This document shows, piece by piece, positions 52,067-61,518 of a stretch of DNA of 64,000 nt. Source of the stretch: Bog-113 sp963752695 (lineage in GTDB: Bacteria > Acidobacteriota > Terriglobia > Bryobacterales > Bryobacteraceae); assembly GCA_963752695.1 (NCBI GenBank), contig CAVVZB010000001.1, positions 930,001 through 994,000 on the forward strand, in the 5' to 3' direction. Each line of letters starts with the position of its first letter. Position 1 is the first letter of the stretch. The translations under genes were made by a program, and so were the position numbers. A model generated the notes under the pieces. The model searched no databases, was not told the DNA's origin, and saw nothing but the letters and a program-made list of their open reading frames with translations.

Positions 52067-54031
52067 TTACCGTACGTGTGCGTCTTCCAGGTACGTGTAC
52101 CCGCTCAGCCCTTCCTCATAGAACCGCAGCAGCTGGCCGGATTCCTCATAACCGAGACGCCCGTCGCGCACGGCGGCTTCCACGTCGCGGCGCAACTTCG
52201 AAATCAGATTTTCGGCATTGAACTGCACGTAGTTAAGCACTTCGCGAACGGTGTCACCTTTTACCACCGCGTCCAGGATCGCGTCCCCATTTCGCCCGAT
52301 GCGGACATGCACCGCATTGGTGTCCCCGAATAAGTTGTGCATATCGCCAAGGATTTCCTGGTATGCGCCCAGAAGGAATGTAGCGAGATAGTAGTCATCC
52401 CCGGTATAGCGATGCAGAGCCAGCGTCCGTTTCACGTCTCTGCGATCGATGAACTGGTCCACCTTGCCATCGGAGTCGCAAGTGATATCGCCCAGCACTG
52501 CCGGCTGCGTGGGCTGTTCATCCAGCCGGTGAATCGGCATTATGGGAAACAGCTGCTTAATGGCCCAGCTGTCGGGCATGCTTTGAAACAGCGAGAAGTT
52601 GCAGAAATAAGTGTCGGAGAGCGATGCTTCCAACCCTTCCAGCTCCTCCGGCACAAAGTCAAGATCGCGCACCATTCGCTGCACGCGGCGGCAGATAGTC
52701 CAGTAAAGGTTTTCAGCCAGGCAACGTTGCGCCAGCGAGAGATAGCCAAGGCTGAACAGGTTCAACGCCTGATCGAGCGCTTGTTGCGCATCGTGATACG
52801 ACTCAAGCAGATTGCGGCCGGTCATCGACCGGTAGGTCTCCTGGAGATCAATTAACGGCTGCTCGGGTTCGGGCTCGGCCGGCACCTCAACGTTCGAATC
52901 CTCGTCTCCCATTCCAGATACGCCAAGGACGTTAAACACCAGCACGCTATGAAACGCGGCGATTGCCCGGCCGCTCTCGGTGACGATGGTCGGGTGCGGA
53001 ACGCCGACCTCGTCGCAGACGTTCTGGATGTGATAAACCACGTCGTTTGCATATTCCTGCAACGTGTAATTTACGCTTGATTCGAAGTCGGTTTGCGAGC
53101 CGTCATAATCCACACCCAGGCCGCCGCCCACGTCGAGGTAGCGTAATCCCGCGCCCGCTTTAACCAGCTCCGCGTAAAGCCGCGCCGCTTCGTTGACCGC
53201 CGCCTTGACTTGCCGGATGTTGGTGATTTGGCTGCCCAGATGGAAGTGCAAAAGGTGTAGACAATCGCCCATGCCCCACTGCTTCAGTTCCTCGAGTGCA
53301 CGAACAACTTCTGTGGTGCTTAAGCCGAACTTGGAGCGATACCCGCCGGAAGATTTCCATCTCCCGGAACCCCGGCTGGCAAGCTTGACCCGAATGCCGA
53401 TCGTGGGCCGCACACCGACCTTCTCCGCGTACTTTGCGATCAGCGCGAGCTCGGTGTATTTTTCAACCACGGGAATGATGCGGCGCCCGATCTTTTGCGC
53501 CAGCATCGCCATCTCGATGTATTCGTCGTCTTTGAACCCGTTGCAGATGATTGGAGTCTCGTTGTCGGCCATGGCCATCACGGCCAGGAGTTCCGGCTTG
53601 GAACCCGCTTCCAAACCAAAGCCCAAGGGACGCCCAAACTCCAGAAACTCCTCCACCACTTGCCGCTGCTGGTTCACCTTGATGGGATAGACGCAGGTGT
53701 AACCCCCGTTGTACTTGTGATCGGTCATTGCGGTCTGAAATGCCGCGTGAATCTCGATCAACCGATGTTTTAGAATTTCAGCGAAGCGGATCAGAATCGG
53801 CAGTGAGATCCCGCGCAGCACCAAGTTGTCTACCAGCCGCTTTAAATCGATGAAGCTGGCCGGATCTTTTTCCGGGTGGACCAGTACCGTCCCGTGATCG
53901 CTAATCGAAAAGTAGCCCTTCCCCCAACTGGCCACATCGTACAGCTCGCTCGCGGCTGTACAGGACCATCGGGCCGAGGGGTCTATTACAGTGGCGTGAC
54001 GCCCGTTTTTCTCCAATTCGTTCCTCAGCAC
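52067..54031 (-). CDS. speA: Biosynthetic arginine decarboxylase
   Basis: A 654-residue PLP enzyme that makes agmatine from arginine for polyamine synthesis. The PLP lysine is K118 in YTCVYPIKVNQQ. Other marks are GFKDDEYIEMAMLAQK, the pocket segment LHLLHFHLGSQITNIRQ, and the cofactor glycine run YLDVGGGLGVDYDGSQ. The length is typical. It is divergent from the plsC-like gene and converges on ahcY. Confidence 0.96.
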   Translation of the reverse strand: MLRNELEKNGRHATVIDPSARWSCTAASELYDVASWGKGYFSISDHGTVLVHPEKDPASFIDLKRLVDNLVLRGISLPILIRFAEILKHRLIEIHAAFQTAMTDHKYNGGYTCVYPIKVNQQRQVVEEFLEFGRPLGFGLEAGSKPELLAVMAMADNETPIICNGFKDDEYIEMAMLAQKIGRRIIPVVEKYTELALIAKYAEKVGVRPTIGIRVKLASRGSGRWKSSGGYRSKFGLSTTEVVRALEELKQWGMGDCLHLLHFHLGSQITNIRQVKAAVNEAARLYAELVKAGAGLRYLDVGGGLGVDYDGSQTDFESSVNYTLQEYANDVVYHIQNVCDEVGVPHPTIVTESGRAIAAFHSVLVFNVLGVSGMGDEDSNVEVPAEPEPEQPLIDLQETYRSMTGRNLLESYHDAQQALDQALNLFSLGYLSLAQRCLAENLYWTICRRVQRMVRDLDFVPEELEGLEASLSDTYFCNFSLFQSMPDSWAIKQLFPIMPIHRLDEQPTQPAVLGDITCDSDGKVDQFIDRRDVKRTLALHRYTGDDYYLATFLLGAYQEILGDMHNLFGDTNAVHVRIGRNGDAILDAVVKGDTVREVLNYVQFNAENLISKLRRDVEAAVRDGRLGYEESGQLLRFYEEGLSGYTYLEDAHVR

Positions 54032-54092
54032 TCAGTTTCGTTCTATATCCGTTTGGACGCAAGCGAAAGGTTTCCGCCCCGCGTTTTCCGCG

Positions 54093-54902
54093 TTGCTGGA
54101 TATGCCGGGATGCGATATTGAGGGGAAAGGAAAGCACTTGCGAAATGTTGGAGTCTTGCTCCGAACCTGGCTGTTCACATTACCTCTGATCGTTCTGGCG
54201 ACGGTTAGCATGGCGACGCTGTCGTTGATCGTGTCCCTGTTTGATCACACCGGCAACCGTATGCACAACCTGGCCCGCGTGTGGTCGCGCATGCTGCTGG
54301 CTATCGCCTTCGTGCGCGTCGAAACGGAAGGCATGGAGCAATTAGATCCAGCATCGAGCTACGTGCTCGTCGCCAACCATTCGAGCTACTACGACACTCC
54401 CGCGATCCTGGCTTCAATCCCATTACAATTCCGTTTCTTCGCCAAACAGGGATTGTTTCAGATTCCTTTCCTGGGCACTCACTTGAAACGTGCAGGACAT
54501 TTTCCCGTGATGTTCGACGATCCCCGGGCTTCTCTGAAGAGCATGCTCGATGGGGCGCGTCAGATCAAAGCCCGCGGCTTATCCGTGCTCGTCTTTCCGG
54601 AAGGGGGCCGTTCGCTCACCTCGCTGGAAGAGTTCAAAGAGGGTGCTTCGCACATGGCTATCAAAGCCGGCGTGCCAATGGTTCCTATCGGAATTGTGGG
54701 CGCCAGGAAAGTCATTCCCATGCACGGAAAGCGAATTCGCTCCGGTGTGATTCGTCTGCATGTCGGCGCCCCGATCCCCACGGCGGAAATGGGATCGCGT
54801 GACCGGGCCGAACTCACTTCCCGCGCCATTCACGGTATTTCAGCAATGATCGGGGAGCCGGTTCCCGGCACTTTCGAGAAAGCCAAACTTGAAGAATCAT
54901 AA
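54093..54902 (+). CDS. 1-acyl-glycerol-3-phosphate acyltransferase (PlsC-like)
   Basis: A 269-residue membrane-bound acyltransferase of phospholipid synthesis. The catalytic HX4D motif is H96-SSYY-D101, and a substrate motif FPEGGRS follows near residue 170. One N-terminal hydrophobic segment (LPLIVLATVSMATLSLIVSL) anchors it. The ATG at 54093 is used; a TTG at 54138, with AAGGAAAG upstream, would remove 15 hydrophilic residues and may be the true start. Confidence 0.88.
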   Translation: MLDMPGCDIEGKGKHLRNVGVLLRTWLFTLPLIVLATVSMATLSLIVSLFDHTGNRMHNLARVWSRMLLAIAFVRVETEGMEQLDPASSYVLVANHSSYYDTPAILASIPLQFRFFAKQGLFQIPFLGTHLKRAGHFPVMFDDPRASLKSMLDGARQIKARGLSVLVFPEGGRSLTSLEEFKEGASHMAIKAGVPMVPIGIVGARKVIPMHGKRIRSGVIRLHVGAPIPTAEMGSRDRAELTSRAIHGISAMIGEPVPGTFEKAKLEES

Positions 54903-54980
54903 GCATCGAAAGGGCTGCCCCGCGTTACGGTTTTTTGTAACGAGATGTAGCAAAATGTAATGAATCGTAGCAATAGGCTG

Positions 54981-55009
54981 TTGACTCACCGTTCGCTGGC
55001 ACGTATACT
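54981..55009 (+). promoter_or_regulatory. Strong sigma-70-type promoter
   Basis: TTGACT and TATACT are separated by exactly 17 bases, each with five of six consensus bases. They lie 47-75 bases upstream of the start of the two-repeat secreted protein, giving a leader of about 40 bases. Confidence 0.75.
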
Positions 55010-55055
55010 CAGTCGGGCTGAAGGAATAGCCCAAAAAAAGGAAAAGGAACCACAA

Positions 55056-55868
55056 ATGAAGATGATTTCGAATTTTGTGCTCGCGTTGGGAATCGTGGGG
55101 GCACTCGGTGTGGCTTCGGCTAGCGCAGCAACACCCGTCACCATTTCTTTCGACGGTTACTGCGATGGCATGATGTTGACCACCGCTGACGCATTAGTAG
55201 GCGGAACTCTGACCGGATGCTCTGTTGGATTCGTGCTCGGAAACAAGGGTGTGGACTACGGTTTGATTCCCCTGGACGGTACAACCGGCGTTGTCTCGAA
55301 CGTGCAGTCGAGCGTTCTAGGATCCTCGGAGATCGTAACGTATTACCTTGACTTCGAAAACAACACCTGGTCTGTGTACGGCGCGACCGGTTCGACGCCG
55401 TTCTTGATCAACTCCGGCACGTTCACGGTCACTGGCAACGGTGTAGCCGCGAAAGCTGGCAGCATGCCCTCCTATGTGAAGTCGGGCAACGCTGTTCCAG
55501 CGACCCTCCCGTTCTCCCACACCGCGACCATCCAGTTCACGGGCTTCTGTGACGGTATGGCGCTGACCTTCTCCGGTGATCTGGTCGGCGGTACGCTCGC
55601 TGGCTGCTCCACTGGCATCGCCGCTGGTAACACAGGTACCGATTACAGCATCGAGCCCTTCGGCCCGACCGGTTCTGGCGTTGCCGCGAACGTTGGTTCC
55701 AATGCCAACGGCGATGGCTACCTCCTGAACTACTACCTCGATTTCGCTCACAAGACCTGGGCGAACTATTCGACCACCACGGGCGTTCCCCAGTTCCTGC
55801 GTACCGGCACCTTCACCATCGTCTCCGGCTCGCAGCTGACCAACAGCGGTCCTCCGTCTTCCAAGTAG
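55056..55868 (+). CDS. Secreted protein with two internal repeats
   Basis: A 270-residue exported protein. A signal peptide (ISNFVLALGIVGALGVASA) follows the ATG at 55056, which has AAGGA in front; the ATG at 54960 lies upstream of the promoter and cannot be used. Two related units of about 100-120 residues carry FDGYCDGMMLTTADALVGG and FTGFCDGMALTFSGDLVGG, each followed by a second cysteine (TGCS, AGCS), then a DY and a YYLDF strand. The cysteine pairs may form disulfides. No known domain is recognised. A strong promoter and a strong terminator suggest high expression. Confidence 0.75.
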   Translation: MKMISNFVLALGIVGALGVASASAATPVTISFDGYCDGMMLTTADALVGGTLTGCSVGFVLGNKGVDYGLIPLDGTTGVVSNVQSSVLGSSEIVTYYLDFENNTWSVYGATGSTPFLINSGTFTVTGNGVAAKAGSMPSYVKSGNAVPATLPFSHTATIQFTGFCDGMALTFSGDLVGGTLAGCSTGIAAGNTGTDYSIEPFGPTGSGVAANVGSNANGDGYLLNYYLDFAHKTWANYSTTTGVPQFLRTGTFTIVSGSQLTNSGPPSSK

Positions 55869-55897
55869 TGACGGATCTATCCTCCTAAGTTGCACCG

Positions 55898-55941
55898 CGA
55901 CGCCGGACGTTCCCCGTTGGAACCCCGGCGTCGTTTTTTTT
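55898..55941 (+). terminator. Rho-independent terminator
   Basis: A 9-bp stem CGACGCCGG/CCGGCGTCG with an inner GTTCC/GGAAC helix and a following run of eight T bases. It ends the two-repeat secreted protein gene. Confidence 0.95.
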
Positions 55942-56001
55942 GGTTCCTCACACCTTTGGTCTTGGCTTGCATTCCGCTGCCGCGTCCAGTAGCATTACCC
56001 C

Positions 56002-56628
56002 GTGATCTCCTCCCGCTTCCCACTCCTCCTCTTGCTCTGCCTGCCGCTTGCCGCCGCTGAACCCGGTTTTACTTCGCTGTTCGATGGAACCGATCTCACC
56101 GGTTGGAAGCCTAGCGAGAATCCGCAAACCTGGTCGGTCCACGATGGCGCCATCGTCGCCCACGGGGTTCGCAGCCATCTGTTCTATCAGGGCAGCTTCT
56201 TGAACCACACGTTCCATGATTTCGAACTCAAAGTGGACGTGATGACCAAGCCGGGCGCCAACGGAGGCATCTACATCGAGACCGAGTATCAGGACGGCGG
56301 TTGGCCCGGCAAGGGTTTTGAGATTCAGATAAATAACAGCTACAAGACCGACCCTCGGAAAACGTTCAGCATCTATGAAGTGAAAGATGTGAATGAACAG
56401 GTGGTTCCGGATAACGAATGGTTCACCGAGGACATCATTGCCAAAGGCGATTCCATCACCGTCAAGTACAAGGGCCGAACCATTGCCCAATGGACTCAGC
56501 CCGCGGATTGGAACGGCACCAGTGACTTCAAGGGACGCCGCGTCGGGCCCGGCACCATCGCGCTCCAGGCGCATGATCCAGGAAGCGAAGTCTGGTACAA
56601 AAACATTCGAATTAAACCATTGAATTGA
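56002..56628 (+). CDS. DUF1080 domain protein
   Basis: A 208-residue exported protein starting with GTG and a signal peptide (FPLLLLLCLPLAAA). The DUF1080 fold is complete: FTSLFDGTDLTGWKP, GGIYIETEYQDGGWPGK, FEIQINNSYK and WYKNIRIKPLN. It is a shorter relative of the protein at 45608 and lacks its N-terminal domain. The next gene starts within 50 bases, so the two may be co-transcribed. A role in glycan breakdown is inferred. Confidence 0.88.
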   Translation: MISSRFPLLLLLCLPLAAAEPGFTSLFDGTDLTGWKPSENPQTWSVHDGAIVAHGVRSHLFYQGSFLNHTFHDFELKVDVMTKPGANGGIYIETEYQDGGWPGKGFEIQINNSYKTDPRKTFSIYEVKDVNEQVVPDNEWFTEDIIAKGDSITVKYKGRTIAQWTQPADWNGTSDFKGRRVGPGTIALQAHDPGSEVWYKNIRIKPLN

Positions 56629-56672
56629 CCTGCTCAGGCCAATGCGGACGTGCGTGTTACGCTCAGGAGCGA

Positions 56673-58490
56673 ATGCCGTCTCGCACCGTCTTCGAGATCC
56701 TCCAGGACACTGTAGCTGCCCATGGAGATAAGCTCGCTTTGTCGCAACCGGTCAACTCCGAGGGAGCGCGCCATCACCGTACCTGGACGTGGAATGAGCA
56801 CCTGCAAGCGGTGCGCGAAATCGCCATGGGATTGGTCGCTATTGGAGTTCGCAAGGGCGATATCGTAGCCCTGTGCTCGGAAACTCGCGCTGAGTTCTAT
56901 CTCGCGGACCTCGCCATCATGTCGATCGGTGCGATCGCCGCGGCCCTCTATCAGTCGTACCCCGCGAAGGATCTCTTAAAGACACTCGCGGCCAGTGACG
57001 CGCGCTTTCTCTTTGTTGAAAATGCAAAGACCCTGGAGCCTCTTCGCACGGCTCAGGTCGAAGCTTTCATCGTGATGAGTGGCGGCGCGGAAGGCGCTCT
57101 GTCACTCGATGAACTGCAAGCCCGCGGCCGCGAGTTGATCGCCGCCGGCCCGAACCACTTCACCACCCTCGCGCAAGCCGTCACCCCGGAGGACTATGCG
57201 ATTCTCTATCTCACCTCCGGCGCTACGGGCGAGCCCAAGATGGTTCTCACCACTCACGCCGCCGTCGTAGCCAATGTCGAGATGGGGCCGGCCGCGCTGC
57301 CCCTTACCACTGACGACGTTACCATCGCCTTTCTTCCTTCCGCTCACATCACCCAGCGCATCGCCGTCGAGTTGGTGCCCATGTACTTCGGCACCCCGGT
57401 CGTTTTTTCGGAAAGCCTTCTCAAGCTACCCACCGAAATCAAAACCGTGCGGCCCACGATGTTTGTCGCCCCACCGCGCATGTGGGAACGGGTTTACGCC
57501 TCGGTCTGCACGGAGATCCGAAAGAAGCCCGCGGCCCTAAGAAAGCTGTTTTACGCCGCTGTCGGCTTGGGAATCGAAGCCGCGCGTTACCAGCGCGAAG
57601 GGAAGCGCCCGCCCTTGCTGATTAGGATTCCCCTGAAACTGGCCGACAAGGTGATCTTTGCTCCCATTCGCGCCCGCCTGGGCGGTCGCATGCGCATCCC
57701 AGCTTCGGGCGGTGCTCCTTTAGGACAGGAACTCGCCGATTTCTACGCCGCGATCGGCATGCCGCTCGTGGAGGGCTATGGGTTAACCGAAGGTGGCATT
57801 GTCACTTTCAATCCGATCGATCAACCCCGCGGTGGCAGCATCGGAAAATTGCTCCCGGGAGTGGAACTGGCCTATGCCGCTGACGGTGAACTCCTGCTTA
57901 AGAGTCCCTGCCTGTTCTCGGAATATTATAAGGACGCGCGTTCCACGACCGAGGTTTTGCAGGACGGATGGCTCAAAACCGGCGATATCGGGTACACCGA
58001 CGCCGATGGCTATGTCTACATCACCAGCCGCAAAAAAGAACTCATCGTTTCCTCCACCGGCAAAAAGATTTTTCCCTCCCGAGTGGAAGGCCTGTTCAAG
58101 TCGGAACCGCTTATTAGCCAGGTCGTCTTGATTGGCGACCGCTTGCCCTACCTCACCGCCCTATTCACCATCAATCCCGCTATCGCCGAGAGCCTGTCTG
58201 GAGCCGATGAGTGGCGAGGCAAGCCGGACCAATTGATTACCTCGCAACCCGTCTCCGTCGAGGTGCAGAAGATCGTCAATCGCATCAACAAGCATCTGGG
58301 AGACTTCGAGAAAATTCGCAAGTTCCGCGTCTTAGCCCGCGATTTCTCCATCGAAACGGGCGAGTTGACAGCCACCATGAAAGTTCGCCGCGCCAAGGTG
58401 CTTGAAAATTTCCGGAATGAAATCGATTCGCTCTATGCAGAGAAAGCAGTTGACGGACTGGCGGCAAGCGCTTCGGGATTTCATCACTGA
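56673..58490 (+). CDS. AMP-forming long-chain acyl-CoA ligase
   Basis: A 605-residue adenylating enzyme. The P-loop is ILYLTSGATGEPKMVLTTH; the A5-like motif is VEGYGLTEGG; later come LKTGDIGYTDADGYVYITSR and KKELIVSSTGKKIFPS. This is the long-chain fatty acid type, which makes acyl-CoA in the cytoplasm for beta-oxidation or lipid synthesis. The ATG at 56673 with AGGAG three bases upstream is chosen over one at 56625, which overlaps the DUF1080 end. It overlaps the next gene by about 56 bases. Confidence 0.9.
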   Translation: MPSRTVFEILQDTVAAHGDKLALSQPVNSEGARHHRTWTWNEHLQAVREIAMGLVAIGVRKGDIVALCSETRAEFYLADLAIMSIGAIAAALYQSYPAKDLLKTLAASDARFLFVENAKTLEPLRTAQVEAFIVMSGGAEGALSLDELQARGRELIAAGPNHFTTLAQAVTPEDYAILYLTSGATGEPKMVLTTHAAVVANVEMGPAALPLTTDDVTIAFLPSAHITQRIAVELVPMYFGTPVVFSESLLKLPTEIKTVRPTMFVAPPRMWERVYASVCTEIRKKPAALRKLFYAAVGLGIEAARYQREGKRPPLLIRIPLKLADKVIFAPIRARLGGRMRIPASGGAPLGQELADFYAAIGMPLVEGYGLTEGGIVTFNPIDQPRGGSIGKLLPGVELAYAADGELLLKSPCLFSEYYKDARSTTEVLQDGWLKTGDIGYTDADGYVYITSRKKELIVSSTGKKIFPSRVEGLFKSEPLISQVVLIGDRLPYLTALFTINPAIAESLSGADEWRGKPDQLITSQPVSVEVQKIVNRINKHLGDFEKIRKFRVLARDFSIETGELTATMKVRRAKVLENFRNEIDSLYAEKAVDGLAASASGFHH

Positions 58491-59052
58491 TCAAGCCAAA
58501 CCACTAGACAAGTTCGGCCACCAGCCGCGCTTGTACGCACTGACTCAGCAGGTCGGCAGCGGCCTGGATTATGACGACGATGTTGTTTACGCCGCCGCCT
58601 GGTTGCACGACCTTGGCGTCTTCATCGGCCATCGCCCTGCCGAGCCCGCCGCTTTAGCAGTCTGGGACAACGTACACTACGCCATCGAGCAAACCCCGCC
58701 GTTACTGCTCGAGTTCGGCTTCCCGGACGGGAAAATCGAACCCGTAATTGAAGCGATACGGACTCATCAGGCCTCCGCCGAGCCCACGATCCTGGAGGCC
58801 ACCATCCTGCGTGACGCCGATATCTTGGAACAACTCGGCGCCATCGGGATTCTTCGCGCTGTCTGCAAAGTCGGCCGCGATACCCGCTACCCGATGTTTT
58901 CAGACGCTATTCCCGTGCTCCGCGCCGCCCTCGAAAACCTGCCGGGTCAACTGCGTCTTGACTGCTCCCGCATCTTGGCCCAGCCTCGCGTCCACGTACT
59001 CCGGCAATTCTTGGAAAATGTGGAACACGAAGCTGGCGATCTGCTTTACTAG
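58435..59052 (+). CDS. HD-domain phosphohydrolase
   Basis: About 205 residues. The metal-binding pattern of the HD superfamily is visible: H in KFGHQPRLYAL, the pair HD in AAAWLHDLGV, H in IRTHQASAEP and D in LRDADILEQLG. Substrates in this family range from nucleotides to cyclic dinucleotides and cannot be told here. The ATG at 58435 lies inside the acyl-CoA ligase end, so the two are probably translationally coupled. It converges on leuS. Confidence 0.87.
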   Translation: MQRKQLTDWRQALRDFITDQAKPLDKFGHQPRLYALTQQVGSGLDYDDDVVYAAAWLHDLGVFIGHRPAEPAALAVWDNVHYAIEQTPPLLLEFGFPDGKIEPVIEAIRTHQASAEPTILEATILRDADILEQLGAIGILRAVCKVGRDTRYPMFSDAIPVLRAALENLPGQLRLDCSRILAQPRVHVLRQFLENVEHEAGDLLY

Positions 59053-59064
59053 AGCGCCTCGCGC

Positions 59065-61506
59065 TTACCCAGCTTTCACCACGAAGTTGACCAGCCGGTC
59101 AGGCACCACGATCGTCTTCACAATCGTCCCCTTACCGATCGACTGTTGAACCTTCGGGTCTTCCAAGCCTCGCCGCTTCAGTTCTTCGTCGGCGGTCCCG
59201 AAAGGCGCTTCGATCCGCGAGCGCACTTTCCCGTTCACCTGCAATACGATTTCAGCGCCGGATTCGCGCGCGCGTTCCGGGTCAAACTGCGGCCACGGCT
59301 GCTTGAATACGGGCCCGCTGAACCCCTGCTCGGCCCACAACTCTTGCGCCAGATATGGAGCGAATGGGCCCAGCATCAACGGAATAGTGCGTAACGCTTC
59401 GCGCATCACTCCTACGGAAATGCGCGCTTCTTCGGCGTGCAGTTCGTTCATCAATTCCATGAACGCAGCAATCGAAGTATTGAAATGCCAGCGCGACACA
59501 AAATCTTCGCTGATCTTCTGCAACGTCTGATGCAGCTTGCGCAACACGCGCTCGTCACTGCTGCCATCGCCCCCGCTCGCATCCACGTTGCGAGTAACGA
59601 AGCGATAAACACGGCCCAGGAACCGGACTATTCCCTCGATTCCGGCCTGCGTCCAATCCATCTCTTTCTCGGGGGGCGCGGCAAACAGCACGAACATGCG
59701 GGAAGCATCCGCCCCAAAGTCTTCCGCCACCGAATCAGCGCCAATCACATTCCCGCGGCTCTTCGACATCTTCGCTTGATCCCGAATCACCATCCCTTGC
59801 GTGAATAGCCTGCGGACCGGCTCCACGTTGCTAGTTAAGCCGAGATCGCGCATCACTTTTGTCCAGAAACGCGAGTAAATGAGGTGCAAGATGGCATGCT
59901 CAACGCCGCCGATGTATTGGTCGATAGGAAACCAGTAATCGATCTTCGCCCCGTCGTAGGGTGCCGCGCTATTGTGCGGGTCGCAATACCGATAAAAATA
60001 CCAGGACGAGTCGACAAACGTGTCCATTGTGTCGGTCTCCCGCCGAGCCGCGCCGCCGCACTTGGGGCAGGTGACGTTCACAAATTCCGGCACATTTTCG
60101 AGCGGCGAGCGGCCCTCGCCAGTGATTTTCACGTGGCTCGGCAGGACCACCGGTAAGTCGCTCTCCGGTACCGGAACCACGCCGTCAACGGGGCAGTGAA
60201 TTACGGGAATCGGCGTTCCCCAGTACCGCTGGCGGGAAATTCCCCAGTCTTTCAACCGGAACGTAATAGAAGCTTTTCCGAACCCCTCTTGTTCAGCGCG
60301 CGCAATCATCTGACGCCGTGCCTCGGCACTAGGCAGGCCCGAGTACACGCCCGAATCTTCGACCACGCCCTCGATCTCCAGAGCCTGTGTGAGTGGTCCG
60401 CCGGCCACTTCGCCCGCCGCTGGTCGAACTACCGGCCGGATTGCGATCCCGTACTTCGTGCAAAACTCAAAGTCACGTTGATCGTGGGCGGGCACGGCCA
60501 TGATTGCCCCCGTGCCATACCCCGCCAGAACGAAATTGCCTACCCAAATATCCAGCCGTTCGCCACTAAATGGATTCCGCGCCTGCAGCCCGGTCGCAAA
60601 CCCCTCTTTTTCGAAATCACCCGGACCTTGGCCGCCGCGCGCATCGATCATCGCCTTCGCCTGGGCTTGCATGAGTTCGCCCAGCCGGCTCTTCACCAAT
60701 CCGTGCTCGGGGCCGATAATCAAACAGGTTGCGCCGAAGATCGTGTCGATGCGGGTGGTAAACACACGAAGCTTTTCCCCACTCTCAAGGACTCCGAAAT
60801 CGACTTTCGCCCCTTCGGAACGCCCGATCCAGTTCCGCTGCATTGTAAGCACGCGGTCCGGCCATTGCCCTTCCAGCTCGCGCATATCGTCTAGAAGCTG
60901 GTCGGCGTAACTGGTCGTTCGCAGGAACCACTGCTCCAGCGCGCGCTGCTCGACAGGCGTAGTCTCGTGACGCCAGCAACACCCATTCACCACCTGCTCA
61001 TTGGCCAGTACGGTCGCGCAGAGATTGCACCAGTTCACCAGCGCCTTCTTGCGGTACGCGATGCCTCGCTCCAGCATCTTCAGAAAGAACCACTGGTTCC
61101 ACCGGTAGTACTCCGGCTCGCAGGTCGCCAGCTCGCGCGCCCAGTCATAAGAGAACGCAAACCGGTGATAGGTCCGCTTCATCTTCGCGATATTTTCGAT
61201 GGTCCAATCCCGGGGCGGACGGTGGTTGGCAATCGCCGCGTTTTCCGCCGGAAGTCCGAACGCATCCCAGCCCATCGGGTGCAGCACGTTGTAACCGCGC
61301 ATCCACATATGACGCGCTAAAGCGTCGCCAATTGCATAGTTCCGGACGTGGCCGATATGCAGCGCGCCGCTCGGATAAGGCAGCATCTCCAGCACGTAAT
61401 ATTTCGGCTTGCTGGAATTCTCCTCAGCCGCGTATAGCGCCTGATTTTGCCACTCGGCTGCCCACTTATTTTCTATTTCCTGGAAGTTATACGGCTTTTC
61501 CGGCAT
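59065..61506 (-). CDS. leuS: Leucyl-tRNA synthetase
   Basis: An 813-residue class I synthetase. HIGH is at residues 50-53 (PYPSGALHIGH) and KMSKS near 577 (AKMSKSRGNV). Editing-domain marks such as the threonine-rich FTTRIDTIFGATC and GYGTGAIMAVPAHD are present, and the anticodon and C-terminal domains are complete. The length is normal. Confidence 0.98.
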   Translation of the reverse strand: MPEKPYNFQEIENKWAAEWQNQALYAAEENSSKPKYYVLEMLPYPSGALHIGHVRNYAIGDALARHMWMRGYNVLHPMGWDAFGLPAENAAIANHRPPRDWTIENIAKMKRTYHRFAFSYDWARELATCEPEYYRWNQWFFLKMLERGIAYRKKALVNWCNLCATVLANEQVVNGCCWRHETTPVEQRALEQWFLRTTSYADQLLDDMRELEGQWPDRVLTMQRNWIGRSEGAKVDFGVLESGEKLRVFTTRIDTIFGATCLIIGPEHGLVKSRLGELMQAQAKAMIDARGGQGPGDFEKEGFATGLQARNPFSGERLDIWVGNFVLAGYGTGAIMAVPAHDQRDFEFCTKYGIAIRPVVRPAAGEVAGGPLTQALEIEGVVEDSGVYSGLPSAEARRQMIARAEQEGFGKASITFRLKDWGISRQRYWGTPIPVIHCPVDGVVPVPESDLPVVLPSHVKITGEGRSPLENVPEFVNVTCPKCGGAARRETDTMDTFVDSSWYFYRYCDPHNSAAPYDGAKIDYWFPIDQYIGGVEHAILHLIYSRFWTKVMRDLGLTSNVEPVRRLFTQGMVIRDQAKMSKSRGNVIGADSVAEDFGADASRMFVLFAAPPEKEMDWTQAGIEGIVRFLGRVYRFVTRNVDASGGDGSSDERVLRKLHQTLQKISEDFVSRWHFNTSIAAFMELMNELHAEEARISVGVMREALRTIPLMLGPFAPYLAQELWAEQGFSGPVFKQPWPQFDPERARESGAEIVLQVNGKVRSRIEAPFGTADEELKRRGLEDPKVQQSIGKGTIVKTIVVPDRLVNFVVKAG

Positions 61507-61518
61507 TTGTGTTCTTCT

